A stretch of 64,000 bases of DNA from JACVRW01 sp963819635. Lineage in GTDB: Bacteria > Actinomycetota > Thermoleophilia > Solirubrobacterales > Thermoleophilaceae. The notes beneath the pieces were generated by a model that searched no databases, had not been told where the DNA came from, and saw only the letters and a program-made list of their open reading frames with translations. The translations under genes were made by a program, and so were the position numbers. The stretch covers positions 310,001 through 374,000 of the forward strand of contig CAWFWX010000003.1 of NCBI GenBank assembly GCA_963819635.1, given 5' to 3'. Below, one piece after another: positions 53,097 to 61,918 of the stretch (positions within the stretch are counted from its first letter, which is position 1; every line of letters starts with the position of its first letter).

Positions 53097-55228
53097 AGGG
53101 CTTCCCTCAAGCGGCTCGGGTGGCGCTCGAGGACAGCCAGCTGCGCGCCAACCTGGCGCGCGCTACGTCGACGATCCGCGACAAACGCGGCCGCGTGGTG
53201 GACGAGCTCCCGGACTGGGAGGAGCTGCGGGCCGCGGGGGCGGCGATCAAGGACACGGCCCTGCATCAGCTGGACCGCCACCTGACCCAGCTGGAATCGT
53301 CTGTACAGGCCCGGGGCGGCACCGTTCACTGGGCAAAGGACGGCATCGAGGCGTGCTCGATCGTCGCCGGCCTGGCGCACTCGCACGGCGTGGACGAGGT
53401 CGTGAAGGTCAAGTCCATCGCCACCGACGAGATCGAGCTGAACGAGCAGCTCGCGGCTTCGGGGATCCACGCCGTCGAGACGGACCTCGCCGAGCTGATC
53501 ATCCAGCTCGACGACGACTTTCCGTCTCACATCCTCGTTCCGGCCATCCACCGGAACCGGGCCGAGATCAGGGACATCTTCCGGCGCGAGCTCGGCCTCG
53601 ACGACCTCACCGACGACCCGTCCGCGCTCGCCGAGGCCGCCCGGCTGCACCTGCGCGCGAAGTTCCTGTCGGCGCGGATGGGCGTGAGCGGCGCCAACTT
53701 CGCGGTCGCGGAGACGGGCAGCGTCTGCGTGTTCGAGTCCGAGGGCAACGGCCGGATGTGCACGACGCTGCCCGAGGTCCTCGTGAGCGTGGTCGGGATC
53801 GAGAAGGTGATCCCGGCCTGGCGCGACATGGAGGTCTTCCTGCAGCTGCTGCCCCGCTCTTCGACCGGCGAGCGGCTGAACCCGTACACGTCGGTTTGGA
53901 GCGGGAATGCGGCCCGAACGACGAGCACTGAGGATGGCCCTCGCGAGTTCCATCTCATTCTTCTGGACAACGGGCGCGTGCAGACGCTCGCCGACGAGGT
54001 CGGCCGGCAGGCTCTCCGCTGCATCCGCTGCAGCGCGTGCCTGAACGTGTGCCCCGTCTATGCCCGGGTGGGCGGGCACGCGTACGGCTCGGTGTATCCG
54101 GGCCCGATCGGCGCGATCCTCACGCCCCAGCTCGTGGGCATCGAGAAGGCGGGTTCGCTCCCATACGCCTCCTCCCTGTGCGGGGCCTGCGGCGAGGTCT
54201 GCCCGGTCAAGATCGAGATCCCGCGTCTCCTGACGCACCTTCGCGCCCGCGAGGTCGCCGCCCGCAGCAGGCTCGATCCGGAGAAGCTCGCGATGAAGGC
54301 GCTCTTCCACACCTTCTCGGCACGGGACCGTTACGAGCGGGCGCAGAAGCTCGCCCGCGTGGCCGCCCGCCCGCTGGAGCGAGGGCCGAAGGGTGCACGA
54401 AGGATCTCGCACGCCCCCGGCCCCCTCGGCCGCTGGACGATGTCGCGCGACCTTCCCGCCCCGGCGCCCGAGACCTTCCGCGAGTGGTGGCGCCGCACCC
54501 GCGGGACAAGCACCGCGCCCGCACGCACGGTGTCGACCTTAACCATCCATGACATGAAGAAGGTCGACACGGTCGCCGGCGGTGACGGGCCGAGCGGCGG
54601 CGACGCACGGGCCGACATCCTTCACCGCATTCGTGCAGCCCTCCGCGGCGCAACGCCGAGTGACGTCCCGCGCGACTACCGCACCGAGGATGCACGCGAG
54701 CGTGACGAGATCGTCGACCAGTTCGCCGACCGGGTCGCGGAGTACCGGGCGACCGTCCACCGCGTCCGAGCGTCGGAGGTCGCCGAGGCGGTCGCCGGCA
54801 TCGCGGGGGAGGCGGGCGCCCACCGGATCGGGATTCCGGCCGATCTGCCGCAGGAGTGGCGGCCGGCGGGCGAGCTCGAGCTCGTCGAGGACGCACCTCT
54901 CTCGGTGCAGGAGTTGGACGCGCTCGACGGGGCGCTCACCGGCTGCGCGGTCGCGATCGCCGAGGTGGGGGCCTTCGTTCTCGATGCCGGCGCCGGCCAG
55001 GGCAGGCGGGCGCTGTCGCTCGTGCCCGACCTTCACATCTGCGTGGTCCGGGATGACCAGGTGGTGGGTCTCGTGCCGGAGGCGGTCGCCGCGCTCGCGG
55101 CGGCCGTCGGGGCGGGCAGGCCGCTCACCTTCGTGGCGGGTCCGTCGGCCACGTCGGACATCGAGCTCGATCGCGTCGAGGGCGTTCACGGGCCGCGGGT
55201 GCTGCACGTGGTGGTCGTGGCTTCCTGA
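53087..55228 (+). CDS. lutB: LutB-LutC fusion: lactate utilization iron-sulfur protein with LUD domain
   Basis: 713 aa in one frame. Residues 1-480 are LutB: a LUD (DUF162) domain with ANFAVAETGSVCVFESEGN, then two [4Fe-4S] motifs, CIRCSACLNVCPVY (near residue 312) and CGACGEVCPVKI, and a C-terminal WRRTRG segment. Residues from about 490 (MKKVDTVAGGDG, ATG at 54554) are LutC, a second LUD domain ending VEGHVHGPRV-like, VLHVVVVAS. No stop codon separates them, though separate lutB and lutC genes are the rule; reinitiation at 54554 could also give free LutC. GTG 53087 overlaps lutA; a second GTG at 53093 is possible. Confidence 0.9.
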   Translation: MAVKGFPQAARVALEDSQLRANLARATSTIRDKRGRVVDELPDWEELRAAGAAIKDTALHQLDRHLTQLESSVQARGGTVHWAKDGIEACSIVAGLAHSHGVDEVVKVKSIATDEIELNEQLAASGIHAVETDLAELIIQLDDDFPSHILVPAIHRNRAEIRDIFRRELGLDDLTDDPSALAEAARLHLRAKFLSARMGVSGANFAVAETGSVCVFESEGNGRMCTTLPEVLVSVVGIEKVIPAWRDMEVFLQLLPRSSTGERLNPYTSVWSGNAARTTSTEDGPREFHLILLDNGRVQTLADEVGRQALRCIRCSACLNVCPVYARVGGHAYGSVYPGPIGAILTPQLVGIEKAGSLPYASSLCGACGEVCPVKIEIPRLLTHLRAREVAARSRLDPEKLAMKALFHTFSARDRYERAQKLARVAARPLERGPKGARRISHAPGPLGRWTMSRDLPAPAPETFREWWRRTRGTSTAPARTVSTLTIHDMKKVDTVAGGDGPSGGDARADILHRIRAALRGATPSDVPRDYRTEDARERDEIVDQFADRVAEYRATVHRVRASEVAEAVAGIAGEAGAHRIGIPADLPQEWRPAGELELVEDAPLSVQELDALDGALTGCAVAIAEVGAFVLDAGAGQGRRALSLVPDLHICVVRDDQVVGLVPEAVAALAAAVGAGRPLTFVAGPSATSDIELDRVEGVHGPRVLHVVVVAS

Positions 55229-56130
55229 TGCGCACCGTCTATCTCGGCACCTCGGAGTTCGCCTCGACCGTTCTCGACCAGGTAGCCGCGAGCGCCCAGC
55301 GGCCGCTGCTCGTCGTGACGAGGCCGGATGCTCCGCGCGGACGTGGCCGGAAGCTGTCGCCCCCGCCGGTGGCCGAGACGGCCGGGCTGCTCGGCATCGA
55401 GCTCTTCCAGCCCGAGGACGTGAACGAGGAGGCGGCCCGGGAGCGCATCGCCGCCGCCGAGCCCGAGGCAGTGCTGATCTGCGGGTACGGGGCGCTCATC
55501 AGGGAACCGCTGCTGTCCGCCCACCGTATGCTCAACGTGCACCCCTCGCTCCTGCCACGCTGGCGCGGCGCCGCTCCGATCGAGCGCGCGATCGAGGCCG
55601 GTGACGAGGAGACCGGCGTGACGATCATGCGCCCGATCGCGGAGCTCGACGCGGGGCCGATGGCCGTCCAGCGCGCCGAGGCGATTCGCCCGGACGACGA
55701 CTTCGGCTCGCTCTCCGCCCGGCTCGCGACGCTGGGCGGCGAGCTGCTCGTCGAGGCGCTCGACCTGGAGCCGTCGTTTCGCGACCAGCCCGACACCGGC
55801 GTGACCTACGCCGAGAAGATCGCCCCCGACGACCGCTTCCTCGACCCCGAGCTCATGGTCGACCTCCTCGAGCGGCGCGTGAGGGCGCTCCGCCCGCACA
55901 TCGGCACGTACGTGGAGCTGCCCTGGGACGAGCGCCTCGGAGTCATTCGCGCGACGCTCGCGGCCGGCGTGGAGGGCCCGCCGCCAGGACAGCTCGAGGT
56001 GACCGACGGCAAGCTCCTGTACGGCGCCACAGGGGGCGCGCTCGAGCTCTCCGAGGTCCACCCGCAGGGCAAGCGACCCATGGAGGCGGAGGCCTGGATC
56101 CGCGGCTACGGCGAACGGCTCGGCCGATGA
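55228..56130 (+). CDS. fmt: Methionyl-tRNA formyltransferase
   Basis: Formylates initiator Met-tRNA with 10-formyl-THF. 300 aa. The family opening VYLGTSEFASTVLDQV, the folate-site LNVHPSLLPRWRGAAPIERAI with catalytic Asn/His, and AELDAGPM are present; the C-terminal OB domain has EKIAPDDRFLD and HPQGKRPMEAEAWIRG. ATG overlaps the lutBC stop by 1 base, an odd junction of translation and lactate genes. Pairs functionally with def at 35791. Confidence 0.96.
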   Translation: MRTVYLGTSEFASTVLDQVAASAQRPLLVVTRPDAPRGRGRKLSPPPVAETAGLLGIELFQPEDVNEEAARERIAAAEPEAVLICGYGALIREPLLSAHRMLNVHPSLLPRWRGAAPIERAIEAGDEETGVTIMRPIAELDAGPMAVQRAEAIRPDDDFGSLSARLATLGGELLVEALDLEPSFRDQPDTGVTYAEKIAPDDRFLDPELMVDLLERRVRALRPHIGTYVELPWDERLGVIRATLAAGVEGPPPGQLEVTDGKLLYGATGGALELSEVHPQGKRPMEAEAWIRGYGERLGR

Positions 56131-56168
56131 GCCGCTAGCGTTGCTCAGGATTCACAAAGGGCATCGCG

Positions 56169-56405
56169 ATGACTTCAGAAACTGAAGAGACCCCAAAGCC
56201 GGGGCCGGACTGCCCCTCGTGCGGCGAGCCGTGGCTCCGTGGCACGAACCTTCCGGGGCGCTACCGCTGCCTGTACTGCCTGCACCGCTTCGAGCTGCGC
56301 TCGGAGTGCCCGCACTGCGGCGCCCACTCGACGATCGCGCGGATGTCAGACACCGCGAACGTCGTCTGCCGCAACTGCGGCGGCTCCATGCTCCAGGCGA
56401 TCTAG
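56169..56405 (+). CDS. Small zinc-ribbon protein (YfgJ-like)
   Basis: 78 aa with four CxxC pairs: CPSCGEPW, YRCLYCLHRF, CPHCGAHS and CRNCGGS, building two zinc ribbons. It resembles the E. coli YfgJ type, function unknown. ATG 56169; the stop TAG is antisense to the last codons of the molybdopterin enzyme (60-base overlap). AAAGGG lies 12-17 bases upstream. It may be independent of its neighbours. Confidence 0.8.
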   Translation: MTSETEETPKPGPDCPSCGEPWLRGTNLPGRYRCLYCLHRFELRSECPHCGAHSTIARMSDTANVVCRNCGGSMLQAI

Positions 56406-58616
56406 CTCGACCGGGATGCCGTTCAGCACCGCGTTCCCGGACAGCGGGTCCACCTGGGCCTCGTCCGCGAGCACGTTGCTGTTCACCCCGGCGTGCGCGG
56501 ACGCCACGCTCATGCGCACGCCCGCGGCGTCGTGGCCCCAGCCATGGGGGATCGACACGACGCCCGGCATGATGTCCTCGGTCACCTCGACGGGCGCCGC
56601 GACCGATCCGGCCGCCGAGCGAACCACCGCCATGCCCCCGTCGCCGAGACCGATCCGCTCGGCGTCGTCCGGGTGGATGTGGAGCGTGCAGCGGTCCTTG
56701 CCCTTCACGAGCGCCGGGAGGTTGTGCATCCAGGAGTTGTTCGAGCGGAGCTGCCGGCGGCCGATCAGCACCATGCCGCCGTTCGGCTCCCGTCCGAGCG
56801 CCGACCGCAGCCGGTCGAGGTCGGCCACTATCGGCTCGGGCGCGAGCTCGACCTTTCCCGACGGCGTGCGCAGCACGTCGGGGAGCCGCGGCGACAGCGG
56901 TCCCAGGTCGATTCCGTGCGGGTTCTGCTCGAGCACGTCGAGCGTGAGCCCGTCGGGATCGGCGCCGAAGCCGTCCCCGTAGGGCCCCGTCCGCAGCAGG
57001 AAGTCGAGCACGCGCTCCGGCCCGCGCCGCGGCTCGAGCGCCTCGAGCAGCTCGGCGGGATCGCGCCCGGCCACGCGCGAGCCGTCGGCGCCCACCTCGC
57101 GCTGGACCAGCGTCTGGATGACCATGTCGTCGAACGCGCCCACGTCGCCGTTCGGGCCCTGGCCCGCGATGATGCCGGCGAGGCGCATGTACAGCTCCCA
57201 CTCGGCCGGGCCCTCGCGCTCGAGCACCGCCGGCGAGTAGTTCGCGATGTTGCGCGCCGACAGCTGGTAGAAGGCGGTGTCGTAGTGCGACTTCTCGAGC
57301 GGCTCCGGGGCCGGCAGGACCACGTCGGCGTGCCGCGTCGTCTCGTTGACGTAGATGTCGATGGCGAGCATGAAGTCGAGGCTCTCGACGGCGCGCTCGA
57401 GGCGCTCGCTGTTCGGGGTTGAGACGATCGGGTTGCCCGCCACGGTGATCAGCGCCCGCACCTGTCCATCGCCGGGTGTCTCCATCTCCTCCGCGAGGAC
57501 CGAGACGGGCAGCTCGCCGTAGAACTCGGGCAGGCCGCGCACGCGGCTCTGCCAGCGACCGAAGCGGACTCCGCGCCCGGAGCCGCCGGGCCCGGAGGAG
57601 TTCCTCTGACCCGCGGCGGCGCGAGGGAAGAGCACCCCTCCCTCACGGTCGAGGTTCCCGGTCAGCGCGTTCAGCACGTCGACGAGCCAGCTCGCGTGCG
57701 TGCCGAACTCCTGCGTGCAGGTGCCGATGCGTGCGTACACCGCGGCTCGCTCGGCCGCCGCCAGCTCACGCGCCATCCGCCTGATCTCGCCGGCCTCGAT
57801 CCCGCAGGCGCCGGCCACGGCCTCGGGCGTGAAGTCGCGCACGAGCGTGCGCACCTCGTCGAGCCCGTCCACGTGCTCGGCCAGCGACCCGGGGTCGTCG
57901 AGGCCCTCCTCGACGATCGCGCACGCCATGGCCGCCAGCAGCAGCGCGTCGGTCCCCGGGCGGATGAAGTGGTGCTCGCTGGCCTCCTCGGCGGTGCGCG
58001 TGCGGCGCGGGTCGATCACCACGACCTTGCCGCCGCGCTCCCGGATGGCGCGCAGCCGCCCGCGCATGTCGGGCGCGGTGAGCAGACTGCCGTTCGAGAC
58101 GAGCGGGTTCGCGCCCAGGAGCAGCAGGTGGTCGCACCGGTCCACGTCTGGGATCGGGACCGACAGCATCGTGCCGAACATCAGGCCCGACGACACCTGC
58201 TTCGGCATCTGGTCGACGGTCGACGCGGAGTACAGGTTCTGCGTGCCCAGCACGCGCAGCCACGCCGGCCCGTGCGTGATCGCGGACAGGTTGTGCGCGT
58301 TCGGGTTGCCTAGATACACGGCCACCGCGTTCTTGCCGTGCTCCGACAGGATCGGCGAGAGGCGCCGGTCGATCTCCTCGAATGCCTCGTCCCAGCTCGC
58401 CTCGACGAGCTCCCCGTCGCGGCGGACGAGCGGCGTCGTCAGCCGGTCCGGGTCCTCGTGGAGCTGCTTGACGCCGTACGCCTTCGGGCAGATGAAGCCG
58501 CGGCTGAAGACGTCCTCCGCGTCGCCGCGTACCGACACCACCTCCTGTCCCTCGATCTCGATCTCGAGACCGCAGGTGGCTTCACAGAACGGACAAGTCC
58601 GGTAGTGGGTCGCCAT
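56346..58616 (-). CDS. Molybdopterin oxidoreductase (DMSO-reductase superfamily)
   Basis: Large cofactor-binding oxidoreductase of 756 aa. The N-terminal [4Fe-4S] cluster is TCPFCEATCGLEIE with a fourth Cys in FICPKAYG. Cofactor blocks: LLLGANPLVSNGSLL, VVVIDPRRTRTAEEASEHH, GTDALLLAAM and IPHGWGHD near the end. At the place where formate dehydrogenases and assimilatory nitrate reductases carry the metal-binding Cys or Sec, I see STVDQMPKQVSSG and no Cys, so the substrate is unclear. No Tat signal: cytoplasmic. GTG or ATG 58616. Confidence 0.9.
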   Translation of the reverse strand: MATHYRTCPFCEATCGLEIEIEGQEVVSVRGDAEDVFSRGFICPKAYGVKQLHEDPDRLTTPLVRRDGELVEASWDEAFEEIDRRLSPILSEHGKNAVAVYLGNPNAHNLSAITHGPAWLRVLGTQNLYSASTVDQMPKQVSSGLMFGTMLSVPIPDVDRCDHLLLLGANPLVSNGSLLTAPDMRGRLRAIRERGGKVVVIDPRRTRTAEEASEHHFIRPGTDALLLAAMACAIVEEGLDDPGSLAEHVDGLDEVRTLVRDFTPEAVAGACGIEAGEIRRMARELAAAERAAVYARIGTCTQEFGTHASWLVDVLNALTGNLDREGGVLFPRAAAGQRNSSGPGGSGRGVRFGRWQSRVRGLPEFYGELPVSVLAEEMETPGDGQVRALITVAGNPIVSTPNSERLERAVESLDFMLAIDIYVNETTRHADVVLPAPEPLEKSHYDTAFYQLSARNIANYSPAVLEREGPAEWELYMRLAGIIAGQGPNGDVGAFDDMVIQTLVQREVGADGSRVAGRDPAELLEALEPRRGPERVLDFLLRTGPYGDGFGADPDGLTLDVLEQNPHGIDLGPLSPRLPDVLRTPSGKVELAPEPIVADLDRLRSALGREPNGGMVLIGRRQLRSNNSWMHNLPALVKGKDRCTLHIHPDDAERIGLGDGGMAVVRSAAGSVAAPVEVTEDIMPGVVSIPHGWGHDAAGVRMSVASAHAGVNSNVLADEAQVDPLSGNAVLNGIPVELDRLEHGAAAVAADDVRGV

Positions 58617-58697
58617 GGCCGGAATCTACCCCCTGCGGGCATCCAGCCCGCAGATCTGATGGCATCGGCGCCGTCCCGGCGCCGTGACCGGGTCCGG

Positions 58698-59423
58698 CTA
58701 CGCCGGACCCTGCTCCTCGCGGAGCTCGATCCAGAGTGCCCGCGACACGCAGGTGAGGATCCCGTCGGAGTCGAACAGCGCCGCCGCCGACCAGTGCTTG
58801 CGCCCGTCCTCGTCGAGCGCCCACGAGACGATCGTGTGCGGCTCGCCGACCCGCAACGGGCACCCGAGGCGCGCGGTCAGGCTCGCCAGAACCATCGCCG
58901 GGCCGTCGCCGAAGTTGGCCACCGGCGCGCTCGTCGGGCAGTCGAGCGCCGCCCACACGATCTCCGCCCGCACGCAGCCGTCGCCGTCGTCGCTCGACTC
59001 GTCCGGGGTCCAGCGCGCGCCGAACAGTCCGCCGCGCCCGGGCAGCTCGGAGGGGAAGATGCCGAGCCCGTCCTCGCGCGCGGGGCCGCAGACGACGCAG
59101 GTGGGGAAGGGGTGACCGTTGGCCCAGTGCTCGCGGCCCGCCCCCTCGGCGGCCTCGATCTCGCTGTCCGGCACGGAGTCGGGCACGTCCACGAACAGCT
59201 CGCTCGGCGCGCCCTCGGCGACGAGCGTGTCGCCGTCCCGCACGGTCACGCCCTCGCCGCGGCGTCCGACCTCGAGCGGCGTATCGAGCGGCGGCGGCGA
59301 GCGGAGCGATACCTCGACGACCTCGGCGCCGACCAGTTGCGCGACCCGTCCGCAGGTGTAGCCGCCGTTGCCCGAGGTCGGCGGCCCGTTGAAGAAGGCC
59401 GGGATGGTGAGCGCGTCAGTCAC
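58698..59423 (-). CDS. Hot-dog-fold thioesterase-like protein
   Basis: 241 aa. Opens FFNGPPTSGNGGYTCGRVAQ, a pattern seen in hot-dog-fold acyl-CoA-binding proteins, then HPFPTCVVCGPAR and ending SRALWIELREE. No confident enzyme assignment. GTG start overlaps the bcp stop (GTGA), so both are translated together; a shared role in stress or lipid repair is only a guess. Intact, ordinary composition. Confidence 0.65.
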   Translation of the reverse strand: MTDALTIPAFFNGPPTSGNGGYTCGRVAQLVGAEVVEVSLRSPPPLDTPLEVGRRGEGVTVRDGDTLVAEGAPSELFVDVPDSVPDSEIEAAEGAGREHWANGHPFPTCVVCGPAREDGLGIFPSELPGRGGLFGARWTPDESSDDGDGCVRAEIVWAALDCPTSAPVANFGDGPAMVLASLTARLGCPLRVGEPHTIVSWALDEDGRKHWSAAALFDSDGILTCVSRALWIELREEQGPA

Positions 59424-59884
59424 GCACCGGCGGGGACCGACTCGAGCGCCTCGCGCAGGTCGTCGACCGTCTGGAAGTCGAGCCCCAGGAGGTGGTCGTG
59501 CCGGTAGCGGACGATGCCCTTCTCGTCCACGATGATCGCCGCGCGCTTGGTGCCCACCACGGGCGTGTGGGCCCCGTAGGCCTTGGCGACCTCGCCGCCC
59601 TCGTCCGCCAGCAGCGGCACGTTCAGCCCGTGCTCGGCGGTGAAGCTCTCGTGTGAGTCGACGCTCTGCGACGAGATCCCGACGACCGTCGCGTCGAGCT
59701 CGCCGAACTCATCCGCGTGGTCGCGGTACGAGCAGAACTGACGCGTGCAGACGGGCGTGTTGTCGCCGGGATAGAAGAGCAGCACGACGCGCTCGCCGCG
59801 GTGGTCCGACAGCTTGAAGCGACCGTCGGTCCCGTCGAGCTCGAAATCGGGAGCGGGATCGCCGACGCTCGGGTGCTTGGCCAT
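59420..59884 (-). CDS. bcp: Thioredoxin-dependent peroxiredoxin (BCP/PrxQ)
   Basis: Reduces hydroperoxides with thioredoxin. 154 aa. Peroxidatic C46 and resolving C51 in NTPVCTRQFCSYRD are the atypical two-Cys PrxQ pattern. GDPAPDFELDGTDGRFKLSD begins the fold and VGTKRAAIIVDEKGIVRY is also family-typical. ATG 59884. Intact, in contrast to the degraded peroxiredoxin at 5501. Confidence 0.95.
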   Translation of the reverse strand: MAKHPSVGDPAPDFELDGTDGRFKLSDHRGERVVLLFYPGDNTPVCTRQFCSYRDHADEFGELDATVVGISSQSVDSHESFTAEHGLNVPLLADEGGEVAKAYGAHTPVVGTKRAAIIVDEKGIVRYRHDHLLGLDFQTVDDLREALESVPAGA

Positions 59885-59899
59885 GGCTCCACAGTACCC

Positions 59900-59931
59900 G
59901 GGTCAGACCCCTCAACGAGGGGTCTGACCCC
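59900..59931. repeat. GGGGTCWGACCCC palindrome pair
   Basis: GGGTCAGACCCC (59900-59911) and GGGGTCTGACCCC (59919-59931) form a perfect 12-bp inverted repeat with a 7-base loop, between the flippase and bcp genes on the minus strand. The third location of this family; it could terminate the upstream flippase transcript. Confidence 0.88.
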
Positions 59932-59934
59932 ACG

Positions 59935-61314
59935 TCAAGCGCGCCGGTACAGCGCATAGAGCGAACCGGCCAGCAGCAGCGCCGCGCCGATGAACGCGAC
60001 CTCGACCTGGAGCACGCGGTCGTCGAACTCAGCCAGCACCAGGAACAGTACGAACGCGGCCGCGGCCGTCACCCAGCACGCCGCGGACTGCGCGGCGCGC
60101 GCGTGCGCGAGCAGCGCCTGGTTCAGCGTCGCCGCCGAGAGGTAGAGGCCCATGCCGAGGGCCACGAGCACGAGGCCGCCGCGCTCGTAGTCGAAGTCGC
60201 CGCCGAACAGGAGGTCCATGACCTGGGGGCCCGCGACCAGCATCACGAGCGCGACCAAGCCGGCGAAGCCGGCGATGGCGGTGAGCGTGACGTTCACGCT
60301 GCGGGCGAACGCGTCGCGCTCGCCGCCGGCCCGCGCGCGCGTCAGGTGCGGGAGGATCGACGTCTGCACGGCCTGGAAGAGCTGAAGCGGCGCTCGTGCG
60401 ATCAGCAGCACGTTGAACGTGAAGCCGGCGAGCGCTGCGCCGCCGGTGTCCGCGGTGGCCTTCACAAGCAGCGGCCCCGCGTTCAGGAAGGTCTGCTCGC
60501 ACAGCATCACGACGAGGACCGCGGCCGCGAAGCCGGTGCCGCGGGCCAGGGTAAAGGCCGGCTCGCCGGCCGTCCCCCGAGGGGTGATGCCGGAGGCGTC
60601 ACCCTGCAGGGCGGGCTCGCGGGCCGCGGGCTCATCGCGCGCGGCGGCGTCGAGCTGCGCCGGATCGACCTCCGCTGGATCGACCTCCGCGCCTCCCGCC
60701 GGTGCCAGCCGGCGCGCGAGCGCCGGCGGCACCACCGCCAGCGACACGATCGGCGCGGCAGCCATTCCCAGCGCCACCGCCGACTGGCCCTCGGCGATCC
60801 CGATCGCCACGGCCAGTGCGAACAGGCAGCGCGAGCTCGCCTCCATCAGGACGAGCCCCCCATAGAGCGGGAACAGGCGGTGCCCGGCGAGGTATCCGCG
60901 CGCGAAGTAGCTCGCCGCGTAAGCGAGCACTCCGACCACGAGCACCCAGTACAGCGTCGATGAGCCGGCGAACAGGTCGTCCTGGATCGGCCCGCGCAGC
61001 GCTAGCGCGACGACCGCGAACGCCACGCCGAGCGCGAGCTGGATGGTCGCCGCGACGCGCAGGTGCTCGTTGCCCGTCACGCCGCGAGCGTCGTGATCGG
61101 CGATCGTCCTGGAGAGCAGCTGCTCGACAGGCCGGTAGAGCACCGAGACCGTGATGAACATGGCGGACCAGAGCAGCGTGATCCGGCCGTACTCGTCCTC
61201 GGGCAGCGAATAGCTCGCGAGCGAGAAGTAGGCGAATGTGATTAGGCCGGTCGCCCCGATCCCAACCGACAGGATCGCGGCCCCCCGGCCGTAGGACCGG
61301 CTAGACCCGGACAA
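59935..61314 (-). CDS. Lipopolysaccharide/polysaccharide flippase (Wzx/MATE-like)
   Basis: 459 aa, about 12-14 helices, arranged as in oligosaccharide flippases: LITFAYFSLASYSLPEDEYG near the start and FEFNVLLIARAPLQLFQAVQ-like, ILPHLTRARAGG in the middle. A soluble Ala/Pro-rich insert sits near residue 215-250. Probably moves lipid-linked sugar repeat units outward. Its start overlaps the methyltransferase gene by 14 bases; a cell-surface sugar cluster with the two downstream-encoded partners. Confidence 0.8.
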   Translation of the reverse strand: MSGSSRSYGRGAAILSVGIGATGLITFAYFSLASYSLPEDEYGRITLLWSAMFITVSVLYRPVEQLLSRTIADHDARGVTGNEHLRVAATIQLALGVAFAVVALALRGPIQDDLFAGSSTLYWVLVVGVLAYAASYFARGYLAGHRLFPLYGGLVLMEASSRCLFALAVAIGIAEGQSAVALGMAAAPIVSLAVVPPALARRLAPAGGAEVDPAEVDPAQLDAAARDEPAAREPALQGDASGITPRGTAGEPAFTLARGTGFAAAVLVVMLCEQTFLNAGPLLVKATADTGGAALAGFTFNVLLIARAPLQLFQAVQTSILPHLTRARAGGERDAFARSVNVTLTAIAGFAGLVALVMLVAGPQVMDLLFGGDFDYERGGLVLVALGMGLYLSAATLNQALLAHARAAQSAACWVTAAAAFVLFLVLAEFDDRVLQVEVAFIGAALLLAGSLYALYRRA

Positions 61315-61918
61315 GCAGCATGGTCCAGGGGAAGGGCGAGCGGGCCTCCTCCACCGCGCCGTGGCGCGACAGCAGCGAGACGAACCCGCGCTTGGACCAG
61401 TGGTTCACGTGGCCTGGGGTGTTGCCGAGGTCGCGCCAGTAGGCACCCCGCGCCATGTTCAGGCCGCGCCATAGCGGCTCGCGCGGCACGGAGACGAGCA
61501 GGTGCGAGCGTGCCACGCGCGCCATCTCGGCGATCGTCGTCTCGGGATCGGGCACGTGCTCGAGCACCTCGATGGCGGCGGCGAGCTCGAACTCGTCATC
61601 GGCAAACGACAGCCGGGTGGCCTCCTCGGCGCGAAACTCCAGGTTCGGGCGCTCCCGCCGCGCCCACTCGGCGCGCAGCTTCGGGTCCTCGAGGTCGATC
61701 CCGACGATGCGCCCTTCGCCGAGGCGTTCCGCCCATTCCGCCGTGAGCACGCCCTCGCCGCAGCCCACGTCGAGCACGGACGACGGCGCGGCCCTGTCCC
61801 AGAGCTCGTCGAGGGTGGAGTGGAAGCCGGACATCAGCCTCCTGACGACGGGATTCGACGAGCCGTACTTGTCGAACGTGTTGCCGGTCGGGACCTCTGT
61901 CGCCGCGGCGCCGCTCAC
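61301..61918 (-). CDS. SAM-dependent methyltransferase, class I
   Basis: 205 aa. Rossmann motif I SSVLDVGCGEGVLTAEW, then GIDLEDPKL, and motif IV-like IEVLEHVPDPETTIAEM. It begins FDKYGSSNPVVRRLMSGF, typical of small sugar or lipid methyltransferases. Substrate unknown; position between flippase and glycosyltransferase suggests modification of the surface glycan or its lipid carrier. Overlaps the flippase by 14 bases and the glycosyltransferase by 4. Confidence 0.85.
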   Translation of the reverse strand: MSGAAATEVPTGNTFDKYGSSNPVVRRLMSGFHSTLDELWDRAAPSSVLDVGCGEGVLTAEWAERLGEGRIVGIDLEDPKLRAEWARRERPNLEFRAEEATRLSFADDEFELAAAIEVLEHVPDPETTIAEMARVARSHLLVSVPREPLWRGLNMARGAYWRDLGNTPGHVNHWSKRGFVSLLSRHGAVEEARSPFPWTMLLVRV

